From: Bacteroidota bacterium
GTDB taxonomy: Bacteria; Bacteroidota; Rhodothermia; Rhodothermales; UBA10348
Assembly: GCA_029262835.1 (NCBI GenBank)
Contig: JAJCYQ010000013.1
Span: forward strand, 1 to 64,000
Length of the DNA stretch: 64,000 nt
Reading direction: 5' to 3'
The stretch's first letter is position 1. Every line of letters begins with the position of its first letter. Position numbers and translations under genes: made by a program. A model generated the notes under the pieces. That model did no database searches. It worked only from the letters and a program-made list of their open reading frames with translations, and was not told the DNA's origin. This document shows, piece after piece, positions 1 to 8,906 of this stretch.

Positions 1-1196
1 TGGGGTTCCTTATTTCCCTGCTCGGGGGGGGGGGGCCCCCCCCGGCCCCCCCGCCCCGCCTCCTGGTAATACGCCGCCAGCGACTCGGGCATGCCTACAT
101 GCACCACGACGCGTACGTCGGGTTTATCTATTCCCATCCCGAATGCATTGGTGGCCACCATGATGCGAACGTCGGCCCGCATCCAAAAACGTTGGCTCTG
201 GGCGCGCTCGCCGGGGCGCATGCCTCCGTGATATTTTGAAACGGTATAGCCGGCGAGCGCGAGACGCTCTGTCCACCGCTCAACCCCGCGCCGCGTACTG
301 TCGTAAATGATGGCGGCACCCGGTACGGCGCGTAGAATAGACTGAAGGCGCACGAGCGGCTCGGGCTCATCGAACACCGAATAGATCAGGTTGGGACGGT
401 TGGCCGATCCACTGATCCGGACGGGTCGGACAAGGCCAAGGGATCGCACCATGTCCCGCTGCACGCGGGGCGTCGCTGTAGCGGTGAGCGCGAGGAGCGG
501 TACCACCGGCAGGTACTCGCGTCGAAATGCCCCGACGCTCCTGTACGACGGCCGGAACGACAGGCCCCACTCGCTCACGCAGTGCGCCTCGTCTGCTACC
601 ATGAGCCTGACGTCAAGACGCCCCATCAACCTCAGAAATGCTCGGGAACCGAGGCGCTCCGGAGCGACGAATAGAAAGAAGGGCTGCTCGGTCCGCGCCA
701 GACGGAGCACCGACTGGTACATGATGGGCGCCACCTGGCCAACAAAACCTACGGCCGGGATGCCGCGGCCCACGAGCCCCGCCACCTGGTCCTCAATGAG
801 CGCCGTAAGTGGCGAAACAACCAGCGTCACACCGCCACGGATCAAGCCGGGCAACTGATAGCAAACAGATTTCCCTGTGCCTGTCGCCAGAAGGGCCAGG
901 ACATCACGGCCTGCCGCGCCAGCCGAGACCACAGGCTCCTGTCCCGGCCGGAACGCTTCGTACTTCCAGTACTGGCGCAGCAAGCGGAGTGCTATGGTTT
1001 GGCTCGGGTCTACAGCACGGCGTGCCGCCACACGCCCGGCCGCCACACGCCCAGCCGCCACTCGCCCGGCCGCCACGTGCCCAGCCGCAACACGTCCGGC
1101 CGCCGCACCAGCAGCGCCTCTCGCCGCATCAATCCGGGCCGCACATGCGCGCCAAAAACGCCGATACCTTTTGTACCACTTCCTCTGCCACTTCAT
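1..1196 (-). CDS. recQ: ATP-dependent DNA helicase RecQ (partial; runs off the left edge)
   Basis: Frame read by hand on the - strand: ...WKYEAFRPGQE..DVLALLATGTGKSVCYQLPGLIRGGVTLVVSPLTALIEDQV...MVADEAHCVSEWG.FRPSY...LALTATATPRVQRD...ATNAFGMGIDKPDVRVVVHVGMPESLAAYYQE. Absent from the ORF track because there is no stop inside the window. ATG at 1196 is a possible start, overlapping the aroK 3' end; the start is uncertain. Confidence 0.9.
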   Translation of the reverse strand, partial: MKWQRKWYKRYRRFWRACAARIDAARGAAGAAAGRVAAGHVAAGRVAAGRVAAGRVAARRAVDPSQTIALRLLRQYWKYEAFRPGQEPVVSAGAAGRDVLALLATGTGKSVCYQLPGLIRGGVTLVVSPLTALIEDQVAGLVGRGIPAVGFVGQVAPIMYQSVLRLARTEQPFFLFVAPERLGSRAFLRLMGRLDVRLMVADEAHCVSEWGLSFRPSYRSVGAFRREYLPVVPLLALTATATPRVQRDMVRSLGLVRPVRISGSANRPNLIYSVFDEPEPLVRLQSILRAVPGAAIIYDSTRRGVERWTERLALAGYTVSKYHGGMRPGERAQSQRFWMRADVRIMVATNAFGMGIDKPDVRVVVHVGMPESLAAYYQEAGRGGRGGPPPPEQGNKEP

Positions 1197-1692
1197 CGGG
1201 CTCCCGGTTTCCTGTGTGCACGGTGACATGCGCCTGCCCGTACACGGGGCGCCTCTCAACGAGAAGCTGCTCCACGCGGGCGCGCAGCGCACCATCTTTC
1301 AACATCGTACCATCAGGACCCAAAAGGAGCGGCCGCGTACCCTCCCGGCGCGATAATCGCTCGCAAAGCACATCGACGGGCGTTTCAAGCGCTACCAGAA
1401 TTCCATTCCTGAGACACCATGCCAGGTTTTCGGTCCTCATGACGGTCCCGCCCCCCAGCGACACTACAAGATGTTCGCTGATCCCCGTGCGAAGCAGCGC
1501 CTCACGCTCAGCGCGCCGGAATGAATCTTCACCGAGCACATCGAAAATGGCCGGAATGGACATTCCTTCGGTATCTACGATGGCCGCATCCAGATCAAGG
1601 CACGTCCAGCCCAGCAGACGCGCCACCCTGGGTGCTATGCACGACTTGCCCGAGCCCATGAAGCCCGTCAGGAATACACGTGGGGTTGGCAT
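1129..1692 (-). CDS. aroK: shikimate kinase
   Basis: MPTPRVFLTGFMGSGKS P-loop, LDLDAAI, LGGGTV motifs; 187 aa. Confidence 0.92.
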   Translation of the reverse strand: MPTPRVFLTGFMGSGKSCIAPRVARLLGWTCLDLDAAIVDTEGMSIPAIFDVLGEDSFRRAEREALLRTGISEHLVVSLGGGTVMRTENLAWCLRNGILVALETPVDVLCERLSRREGTRPLLLGPDGTMLKDGALRARVEQLLVERRPVYGQAHVTVHTGNREPDEVAEEVVQKVSAFLARMCGPD

Positions 1693-1751
1693 GGAAATGC
1701 GTTAACTTGGCTCAAACTCTGGCTTACACTTTCGGCTTGTACCGAAGCCCA

Positions 1752-2543
1752 ATGTACGCAATGCCGACCTACAGACTCACATTGGAATACGAAGGAACCG
1801 ACTGGTACGGTTGGCAAATCCAACCAGACCGACCAACGATCCAACAGGCAATCCAGGACGCACTGGCGACCATTCTGCGCCTGGACGACGTTCTGGTCGT
1901 AGGATCGGGCCGGACCGATGCCGGCGTCCACGCCACCGGACAGGTTGCCCATGTAGCACTACAGCAGTCAATTGACCCGTTTCGGCTCCGGGGAGCACTG
2001 AACGGCGTGCTCCCGCCTACCATCGTAGTCCGTGACCTCGCCCCGGCCCCTGATGACTTTCATGCCCGCTACAGCGCCCGAGCCCGCCGCTACGAGTATG
2101 TCCTCACCGCCGAGCCCGTCGCTCTCGCCAGGCGCCACGTCTGGTACGTACGGCCTGCTCCCGACGTCTCGCTCATGAAGCAGGCCGCCGAGGACCTTCT
2201 CGGCGCGCACGATTTCACGTCCTTCTGCCGCACGCAGACAGAGACCCCAAACCGGATATGCACGGTCACTGAAGCCGCTTTTACAAGCGCCCCCCGATCC
2301 GGACTCACCTTGTTCTCGATAGAAGCCGACCGCTTCCTTCACGGCATGGTCCGTTCCATCGTCGGTACGCTGGTTGATATCGGTCAGGGCCGCCGCCCGC
2401 TTCGTGCCATCCCAAGTATCCTGGCCGAGCGCGACCGACGGGTCGCAAGCCGCTCGGCCCCGGCGCGCGGACTGACGCTCGTCTCCGTCAAGTACGCCAA
2501 TGATCCGCCCGATGCGTGGAGCAAGACGCCGACACGTCGGTAG
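1752..2543 (+). CDS. truA: tRNA pseudouridine(38-40) synthase TruA
   Basis: YRLTLEYEGTDWYGWQ.QP..PTIQ, GSGRTDAGVHATGQVAH catalytic Asp motif; ATG at 1752 (or 1761) is more plausible than the 1680 ORF start. Confidence 0.93.
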   Translation: MYAMPTYRLTLEYEGTDWYGWQIQPDRPTIQQAIQDALATILRLDDVLVVGSGRTDAGVHATGQVAHVALQQSIDPFRLRGALNGVLPPTIVVRDLAPAPDDFHARYSARARRYEYVLTAEPVALARRHVWYVRPAPDVSLMKQAAEDLLGAHDFTSFCRTQTETPNRICTVTEAAFTSAPRSGLTLFSIEADRFLHGMVRSIVGTLVDIGQGRRPLRAIPSILAERDRRVASRSAPARGLTLVSVKYANDPPDAWSKTPTRR

Positions 2544-2571
2544 AAGCCGGACGTATCAGCATCCTATCATC

Positions 2572-3912
2572 ATGCGACACATAGTGACTCCGTTCATACT
2601 CATCCTATCGCTCATTCTGGGCGCCTGCGATGGCGACGGTACCGATCCCGCTTCGCCAGCTCCGGTCGTCCGCGTCATTGCTCCGGACTTGTCCATCGCC
2701 ATGGTCGATCCTACCGTGACGATCACGCTCACCGTTGAGTCCGACAGGAATGTCACCGGTGTTCAGATCGGGAACGTGTCCATGGTCCGTAGCGAGAATT
2801 TCGAATCTGCGTGGGTAGGCACAGTCAGCCTGAGGGGTGGGCTCAATTCATTCACCGTGGAACCGTTTCTTGATGGTGAGCCTGGTGCCAGATCGACTTT
2901 GACTGTACTCCAGGCGAGTGCAGAAATTGTCGAAACGTCGGACGTTCTCATGCCGTATGCTACCGGCGGCCATACCATGACCACCTTGCCAGACGACCAG
3001 ATCGTGATGCTGGGTGGATCCTTTGGTGCTGGCGGCATTGCCCTACCCGACGTGCATGTCCGCACACCTGGAGCCCGGTTTTTTTCTCCGCGACGGCCGG
3101 GCTTCCTTGAAGCACGTGCCGGTCACTCCTCCACGCTACTGCCCAACAATGAAATCCTGCTACTCGGTGGGGGTACCAGTGGAAACGTGACGGGCGTAGG
3201 AGAGCTCGTAGAGCACGTAGAGATTGTGAACGCCGAGACAGGTGCCCGTCAAATTCCTTTCGTTGGTGCTCCGATAAGACGGATGTATCACAGCAGTTGG
3301 GCATTCGTAGACGGGGCCAGTACCTTTGTTACCCTCTTCGGCGGCCGAGGGGACGTACAGTACGTTCCGACTCCGCTGCTTGACATCAGAAGCGACGTCC
3401 GAACCTTCGAGCTCCTGAATGACACCCTCTTCGCGCGCACTGAATCAATTGGCGAACAGATCGAACCCATGGCAGGACACGTCACGGTCCCGATAGACGA
3501 TGCCCCACAGGGACAACACAGGCGCTTCCTGACCCACGGGTTTCGAATCGGCGACGTGCTTACTGGAAGAACAATGATATTTGATCTGGAACCCGGTCAG
3601 AATCCTGTTGTGGAGTCTGCACCATCTCCAGCGAGCGACAGACTGCGTGCCGCAGGAGTGCATATCCCCGGTTTGGGTGCCGCCCTCTTCGGGGGACGCT
3701 CGTCAGATGGCGCGCTGGTTCCAGGTCTTGATGTATATGTCACAGAGGCTGATCAGTTTTTCAGTATTCCTGTCATTGGAGATACCACCCTGGTGCATCG
3801 TTTCGGACACCATGCGACACTGCTTTCCGATGGCCGGATCTATCTTTCCGGAGGGTTTGACGAGGAAAATGCCCCACTTTTTGACTCTGAGTTCCTGCAA
3901 ATCACTTTTTAG
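2572..3912 (+). CDS. lipoprotein with kelch-like repeats
   Basis: Signal peptide with lipobox (LILSLILGAC) and repeated GGHTMTTLPDDQIVMLGG / AGHSSTLLPNNEILLLGG / FGHHATLLSDGRIYLSGG motifs. Confidence 0.7.
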   Translation: MRHIVTPFILILSLILGACDGDGTDPASPAPVVRVIAPDLSIAMVDPTVTITLTVESDRNVTGVQIGNVSMVRSENFESAWVGTVSLRGGLNSFTVEPFLDGEPGARSTLTVLQASAEIVETSDVLMPYATGGHTMTTLPDDQIVMLGGSFGAGGIALPDVHVRTPGARFFSPRRPGFLEARAGHSSTLLPNNEILLLGGGTSGNVTGVGELVEHVEIVNAETGARQIPFVGAPIRRMYHSSWAFVDGASTFVTLFGGRGDVQYVPTPLLDIRSDVRTFELLNDTLFARTESIGEQIEPMAGHVTVPIDDAPQGQHRRFLTHGFRIGDVLTGRTMIFDLEPGQNPVVESAPSPASDRLRAAGVHIPGLGAALFGGRSSDGALVPGLDVYVTEADQFFSIPVIGDTTLVHRFGHHATLLSDGRIYLSGGFDEENAPLFDSEFLQITF

Positions 3913-3923
3913 TATCCAACCGA

Positions 3924-5183
3924 ATGAATCCCGTCACACTGGCTGTTTCGTCTGAAACAGCCCACCTCAGTCAGGTCATCGTCCACACGCCCGGTGCTGA
4001 AATGGACCTCGTCTCACCGGCCAACCGCGAGGAGCTGCTCTTCGAGGATATCCTTTTCGTGAGTCATGCCCGCAAGGAGCACGAGCTCATGTGCCGCGTG
4101 TTTGACAAGGTGGTCGGACGCGACGGAGCCGTCATCCAGATTTCGACCCTGCTCCGGGAGGCGCTCGACGACCCAGACGCCCGGGAACGTTTTGTCGACG
4201 AGTTGTGCCGCGTTTCGCCCGGCCGAAACCTCCAGGCCTATGCCAGTGAGCTCAAACAGCTGCCTCCCCAGGAGCTGTGCCACTTTGCGCTGACAGGTGA
4301 GAGTCCGCTGCCCGTCAACGCATTGCCCCTCCCCAACCTGCTCTTCATGCGGGATCTGGCGGCGGTGGTAGGCGACCACATCGTCCTCAGCCACGCCGCA
4401 ACGTCTGCGCGGGCCCGGGAAAGCGTCATCATGCACGTGGTGGTGCATTATCACCCGGCGTTCTCCGCGTGGCGCAACAACATCATCACGCTTCCTCCCG
4501 GTCTCACGTTCGAGGGGGGCGACCTGCTCGTCGCCTCCGAGGACACAGTCCTCATAGGAAGCTCCGAACGGACATCTCTCGGAGCTGTCATGGCGGTTGC
4601 TCGGCAACTTTTCGAGCGCACCTCCATCACGGATGTCGTTATGGTCAACCTCCCCAAGGAGCGCTCGTGCATGCATCTCGATACGGTGTTCACCTTCGCA
4701 TCTCCCGATGAGTGCGTGTCCTTTCCTCCACTCATTGACCGCCAGGGGCAGCACAACATCCTCCACATCCGGCCTGGCAGCGACGAACAGGGATTTGCCT
4801 GCCTCATCCGTGACAGTCTGCACGAGGCGCTTGAGCACTCGCTCGGCCGCAATATTACTTTTGCTCCCTGTGGCGGGCACAACCCCCTCAACCAGCAGCG
4901 GGAGCAGTGGACGGACGGAGCCAACCTGTTTTCGATTGCCCCGGGCGTGGTCATCGGATATGAACGAAATGCACGCACATTCGACGAACTGGCGTCGCTC
5001 GGGTACCGCGTCGTCACCGCGCAGGGCTTCCTGTCCTACTACGAGGAGAGCACATTCAAAGCCAACGAAAAAATTGCCATCAAGTTGGACGGACACGAGT
5101 TGTCCCGCGGACGGGGTGGACCACGTTGCATGACGCTGCCACTTTCGCGTACGCTTCAAGCACAGGGCGCAGAACAGCCGTGA
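3924..5183 (+). CDS. arcA: arginine deiminase
   Basis: HTPGAEMDLVSP, LLFEDILF, LPNLLFMRD, FEGGDLL, catalytic CMTLPLSR near the C-terminus. Confidence 0.92.
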   Translation: MNPVTLAVSSETAHLSQVIVHTPGAEMDLVSPANREELLFEDILFVSHARKEHELMCRVFDKVVGRDGAVIQISTLLREALDDPDARERFVDELCRVSPGRNLQAYASELKQLPPQELCHFALTGESPLPVNALPLPNLLFMRDLAAVVGDHIVLSHAATSARARESVIMHVVVHYHPAFSAWRNNIITLPPGLTFEGGDLLVASEDTVLIGSSERTSLGAVMAVARQLFERTSITDVVMVNLPKERSCMHLDTVFTFASPDECVSFPPLIDRQGQHNILHIRPGSDEQGFACLIRDSLHEALEHSLGRNITFAPCGGHNPLNQQREQWTDGANLFSIAPGVVIGYERNARTFDELASLGYRVVTAQGFLSYYEESTFKANEKIAIKLDGHELSRGRGGPRCMTLPLSRTLQAQGAEQP

Positions 5184-5197
5184 GCCTGGAGTCCCTC

Positions 5198-5659
5198 ATG
5201 TCGCCCCACCGTAGGTGGATGCAGGTTGCCCTTCGCGAGGCTCAACGGGCCTATGATGCGGGAGATGTACCCGTTGGGGCCGTCGTTGTACGCGGAGAGC
5301 ATATTCTGGGACGCGGCCACAACCAGGTGGAGCGCCTGTCCGATCCGACCGCCCATGCCGAAATCCTGGCTATAACCGCCGCGTGTGCCACGACGGGAGA
5401 AAAATGGCTGCCCGACGCTACGCTCTATGTTACACTTGAGCCGTGCGCGATGTGCGCTGGCGCATCGGTCCTGGCCCGTGTCGAGCGCATTGTGTTCGGC
5501 GCCATGGATGCAAAGGCTGGCGCCGTGTCGACACTCTACAACATCCCACAGGATACGCGACTCAACCACTACGTGGATGTCCTCGCCGGTGTTGAAGAGG
5601 AGGCCTGTGCGTCACTTTTGAAAACATTTTTCAGAAAGCAGCGCGCTCACGAATCATGA
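5198..5659 (+). CDS. tadA: tRNA-specific adenosine deaminase
   Basis: MQVALREAQRAYDAGDVPVGAVVV, HAEILAI, PCAMCAGA Zn/catalytic motifs; start trimmed from the 5126 ORF start. Confidence 0.93.
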   Translation: MSPHRRWMQVALREAQRAYDAGDVPVGAVVVRGEHILGRGHNQVERLSDPTAHAEILAITAACATTGEKWLPDATLYVTLEPCAMCAGASVLARVERIVFGAMDAKAGAVSTLYNIPQDTRLNHYVDVLAGVEEEACASLLKTFFRKQRAHES

Positions 5660-6621
5660 TGGGCGATACGTACGACACGATCATCGTAGGAGCAGGACCC
5701 GTCGGGCTGGCCGCGGCGGTGGAGCTCAAGCGCATAGGACACCGCGTGCTCGTTGTAGACAAGGGCGGCCTCGTTCAGTCGCTGATTGACTACCCCACGA
5801 ATATGGAGTTTTTCTCCACACCAGATCTGCTGGAAATTGGAGGGTACCCGTTTGCAACGCGCAATTACAAGCCCCGCCGCGAGGAAGCCATCGACTACTA
5901 CCGCCGTGTGGCGTTCCGGGAGGAGCTCTCCCTCGCTCTTTACGAGACGGCGCGCGAGCTGGGAGGCGAGAGGAATGCGTTTGCTCTTACGACCGACAAA
6001 CGCACCATCGCGTGCCGCCATGTCGTGCTGGCGGTCGGTTTTTTTGACATTCCGAACAGACTGGGTGTGCCTGGTGGCGACCTTGGGAAGGTTGTCCACT
6101 ACTACAAGGAGCCCTATGCATACACGGGCCAGGATGTCCTTGTCGTCGGGGCCAAAAACTCGGCCGCCAAGGCCGCTCTCGACTGTCTCCGGAACGGCGC
6201 CCGCGTCAGCATGGTTGTTCGCAGCGCCGATATCGGTGAATCTGTCAAGTACTGGATCCGGCCGGATTTGAAGAACCGGATCGCAGAAGGTGCTATCCGT
6301 GCGTGGTTCAACGCCGAAGTTGAGCGAATAGGACAGGACACGGTCACGATTCGCACGCCAGTGGGCCCCGTCGACATACCTAACGACATCGTGCTGGCCA
6401 TGACGGGGTACCGGCCCGACTTTGACCTGCTGGACCGCTTCGGCGTCACCTTCAAAGACGATACCACGCGTACACCCATCTTCGACAGCACTACGATGGA
6501 AACAGAGCGAGGTGGCCTTTTTCTCGCCGGTACGGTATGTGGCGGCCTGAATACCAGTCGGTGGTTCATTGAGAACGGACGATTCCACGCCGAGGCCATT
6601 GCACGCTACCTTTCAGATTGA
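5656..6621 (+). CDS. ypdA: YpdA family putative bacillithiol disulfide reductase
   Basis: DTIIVGAGPVGLAAAVELKR..., DYPTNMEFFSTPDLLEIGGYPF characteristic block; C-terminal FLAGTVCGGLNTSRWFIENGRFHA. Confidence 0.88.
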   Translation: MMGDTYDTIIVGAGPVGLAAAVELKRIGHRVLVVDKGGLVQSLIDYPTNMEFFSTPDLLEIGGYPFATRNYKPRREEAIDYYRRVAFREELSLALYETARELGGERNAFALTTDKRTIACRHVVLAVGFFDIPNRLGVPGGDLGKVVHYYKEPYAYTGQDVLVVGAKNSAAKAALDCLRNGARVSMVVRSADIGESVKYWIRPDLKNRIAEGAIRAWFNAEVERIGQDTVTIRTPVGPVDIPNDIVLAMTGYRPDFDLLDRFGVTFKDDTTRTPIFDSTTMETERGGLFLAGTVCGGLNTSRWFIENGRFHAEAIARYLSD

Positions 6622-6641
6622 CGCCGTGTGGACAGAACCTG

Positions 6642-8840
6642 CTATTCTAATGCCGATAGAATCTGACGCGATGTCTCATCGTCGGGCGTCAGTTCGAGCG
6701 TCCGGAGAGCCTGCGTTCGCGCTGCGGCGAAGTCGCCAGCCCTGAAGAGAGCGAGGGCATATTTTGACGACGTAGCCGAAGCAGCCGGGCGCGCCGCATA
6801 GGCCCGACCCAGATATTCGACCGCCTGACGCTCATTGTCTTCGTTCAGGTGGAACGTTCCGAGGTTGTCGAGCGCCTCGTAGCTCTCGGGATCGATCGAC
6901 ACGCCTTGCTCGAACAACTCCCGAGCGGCCTCTGACTCTCCACGCATGGCATGAACAAGCCCCAGGTTTGATATCGCCGGTACGTATCTCGGGTCCAGGG
7001 AGAGCGCCTGCCGCAGCCATGCCTCCGCTTCCGCGTCGTTCCCGGCGCGAATGTATGCCGTGCCCAGATTATAGCGCGCCAGCATATTGAACGGCTCTTC
7101 GGCGGCGGCGCGCCTGTACTGTGCCATGGCCAGCGTCATATCGCCCTGTGACTCGAGGAATCGACCATAGTTGATATGGATATCTGCCAGTTTGGGCTGG
7201 ATACTCAGCGCCTGCTCATAGAGTTGGCCTGTTACATCTGACTTCACACCCAGCTGTTCGTACGACTGTGCCAGGGCGTTCAACCTTTCCGCAACGCTCG
7301 GATCTGCGCGCACGGCCTCTTCGAGCGGCTCCACCGACCGATCGTAGTCGCCAAGCAACTGGAGAGCAAATCCCTGCAGAAACAATGCTTCATCTGACAC
7401 GCGTGCCTCGCGGGCGGCTTCGTCAATAAGTGCAATCCCCTCACGTAGCAACTCCTCGTCTCCTTCCTGGCGCCCCAATGTAATAGTCGCCATCCCCTGG
7501 TACATTTTCCCTTCCCGGCTGTTGGTATCACGCTCATAATAGGGCGCAAGTGTTCCTGTGCCCTGGGAACGGATAGGCTGAAGAGCGTCGTCCCGGCCCA
7601 CAACGCGGATCCAGTGGTCCGTGAACGTAGAATGCGGCGCCTCCTCGACATCAGCTTCCGGCATGTGACAGTCCACACAGTTGGCCGTCACGCTGTGCGT
7701 GGTCAGGGCCGGTGTGCCCTCGAACCGTGCCTCCAGGTCGGCCGCACCGTGACAGTCCATACACGTCGCATTGAAATAGGCGTCTCCCTGATCCCGGAAT
7801 CCCTCGTGCGGATCATGACACGTCGTACAAAGCAGGGGCTCTGGTGTATTGAGTGTCTCTATGAAACAGGCACTACGTTTCATTCTGTCCGCATGCGAGA
7901 TCACCTCGACAGATCCGGCCACCTCTTCCTTGTGCGTACTGAATAGGGCGATGTACGCATCGAGCCGCTGGGATGGCCTGAAATCGTACGCCGTACGTCC
8001 TTCCCTCAATATCGAAACGTCGGCGCTGAGGTGACATTGTTGACATACATCAAGCTGCCGATCCACATCGAGGTGTGCCGGGTTGACGATCGTTGCATCC
8101 ATCTCTTCAGATGGCTCCTGGGATATCAGTCGTTCCTCTACATGCACGGCTCCGGCACCGTGGCAGCGCTCACATCCTATTCCAAAGGGCACCGAATCAT
8201 AGGCACCATTTGTCTGCGCGACCGGATCAGGATAGGAATTGTGACACGTCATGCACCGATCGGCGATTTTCCGATCGAAACGACTATTACCCTCCTCGTA
8301 TCCGGGCGAGAAATCCCACCGATTCGCATTCGTGTACCAGGTAACCGGAAGTTGATAGAACCACCCATTTTCTTCGGTGATATACGTTCGCGCAATCGTT
8401 CCAGAGCCTACCACATATTCCATCTTACGCACGAGACTGTGAGTTTCTTGTCCCTCGGCATCCAGAAGAAACTCCTCCATGTAGTACGCTCCGTTCTCTT
8501 CGAACGTCCGGTACCGGTAACCACTCGTACTGTCCACGATCGTCTGACTTCCAAATTCCTCTACCGCTGATTCAGGTGTCAATTCATAGAAAGAGTGCGC
8601 CATTCCGTGATCCTGAAACCCGGTATACTGATCTTCATGGCACTGAAAGCAGGCCGCGTCACCAACGAACTCTACCGACTCGGTGAGATTGCGAAATTGC
8701 GAATCAGCGGCGGAGGTATCGCTCACTGGCCCGCCTTCCACCCCGTCCTGCCTGGTGACGCACCCGTTAAGCAGAAACAGATGCAGAACCAGGATAACAA
8801 ATCCTCGAATACCTGGGAATATTGAGCGCATGGCATTCAT
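6642..8840 (-). CDS. multiheme c-type cytochrome with C-terminal TPR repeats, lipoprotein
   Basis: Seven CXXCH motifs (CFQCH, CMTCH, CERCH, CQQCH, CTTCH, CMDCH, CVDCH); lipobox LFLLNGC; C-terminal TPR-like repeats (YNLGTAYIRAGNDAEAEAWLRQALSLDP...). Confidence 0.85.
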   Translation of the reverse strand: MNAMRSIFPGIRGFVILVLHLFLLNGCVTRQDGVEGGPVSDTSAADSQFRNLTESVEFVGDAACFQCHEDQYTGFQDHGMAHSFYELTPESAVEEFGSQTIVDSTSGYRYRTFEENGAYYMEEFLLDAEGQETHSLVRKMEYVVGSGTIARTYITEENGWFYQLPVTWYTNANRWDFSPGYEEGNSRFDRKIADRCMTCHNSYPDPVAQTNGAYDSVPFGIGCERCHGAGAVHVEERLISQEPSEEMDATIVNPAHLDVDRQLDVCQQCHLSADVSILREGRTAYDFRPSQRLDAYIALFSTHKEEVAGSVEVISHADRMKRSACFIETLNTPEPLLCTTCHDPHEGFRDQGDAYFNATCMDCHGAADLEARFEGTPALTTHSVTANCVDCHMPEADVEEAPHSTFTDHWIRVVGRDDALQPIRSQGTGTLAPYYERDTNSREGKMYQGMATITLGRQEGDEELLREGIALIDEAAREARVSDEALFLQGFALQLLGDYDRSVEPLEEAVRADPSVAERLNALAQSYEQLGVKSDVTGQLYEQALSIQPKLADIHINYGRFLESQGDMTLAMAQYRRAAAEEPFNMLARYNLGTAYIRAGNDAEAEAWLRQALSLDPRYVPAISNLGLVHAMRGESEAARELFEQGVSIDPESYEALDNLGTFHLNEDNERQAVEYLGRAYAARPAASATSSKYALALFRAGDFAAARTQALRTLELTPDDETSRQILSALE

Positions 8841-8846
8841 ATAAAC

Positions 8847-8890
8847 AAAAAGCGGGGTGGATCTACTCGATCCACCCCGCTTTCGTTTCC
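8847..8890 (-). terminator. Rho-independent terminator downstream of the PorV-like gene
   Basis: AGCGGGGTGGAT ... ATCCACCCCGCT perfect stem; on the - strand followed by TTTTTGTTTAT. Confidence 0.85.
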
Positions 8891-8906
8891 TGTTGTAGCG
8901 GACTGC

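Noticed and set aside
1700-1751. Bacteroidetes-type promoter (TTG...TAnnTTTG) between aroK and truA
   Set aside because: TTG at 1707 and TACACTTTC at 1725 only loosely resemble the consensus; spacing/sequence mismatch, so not called.
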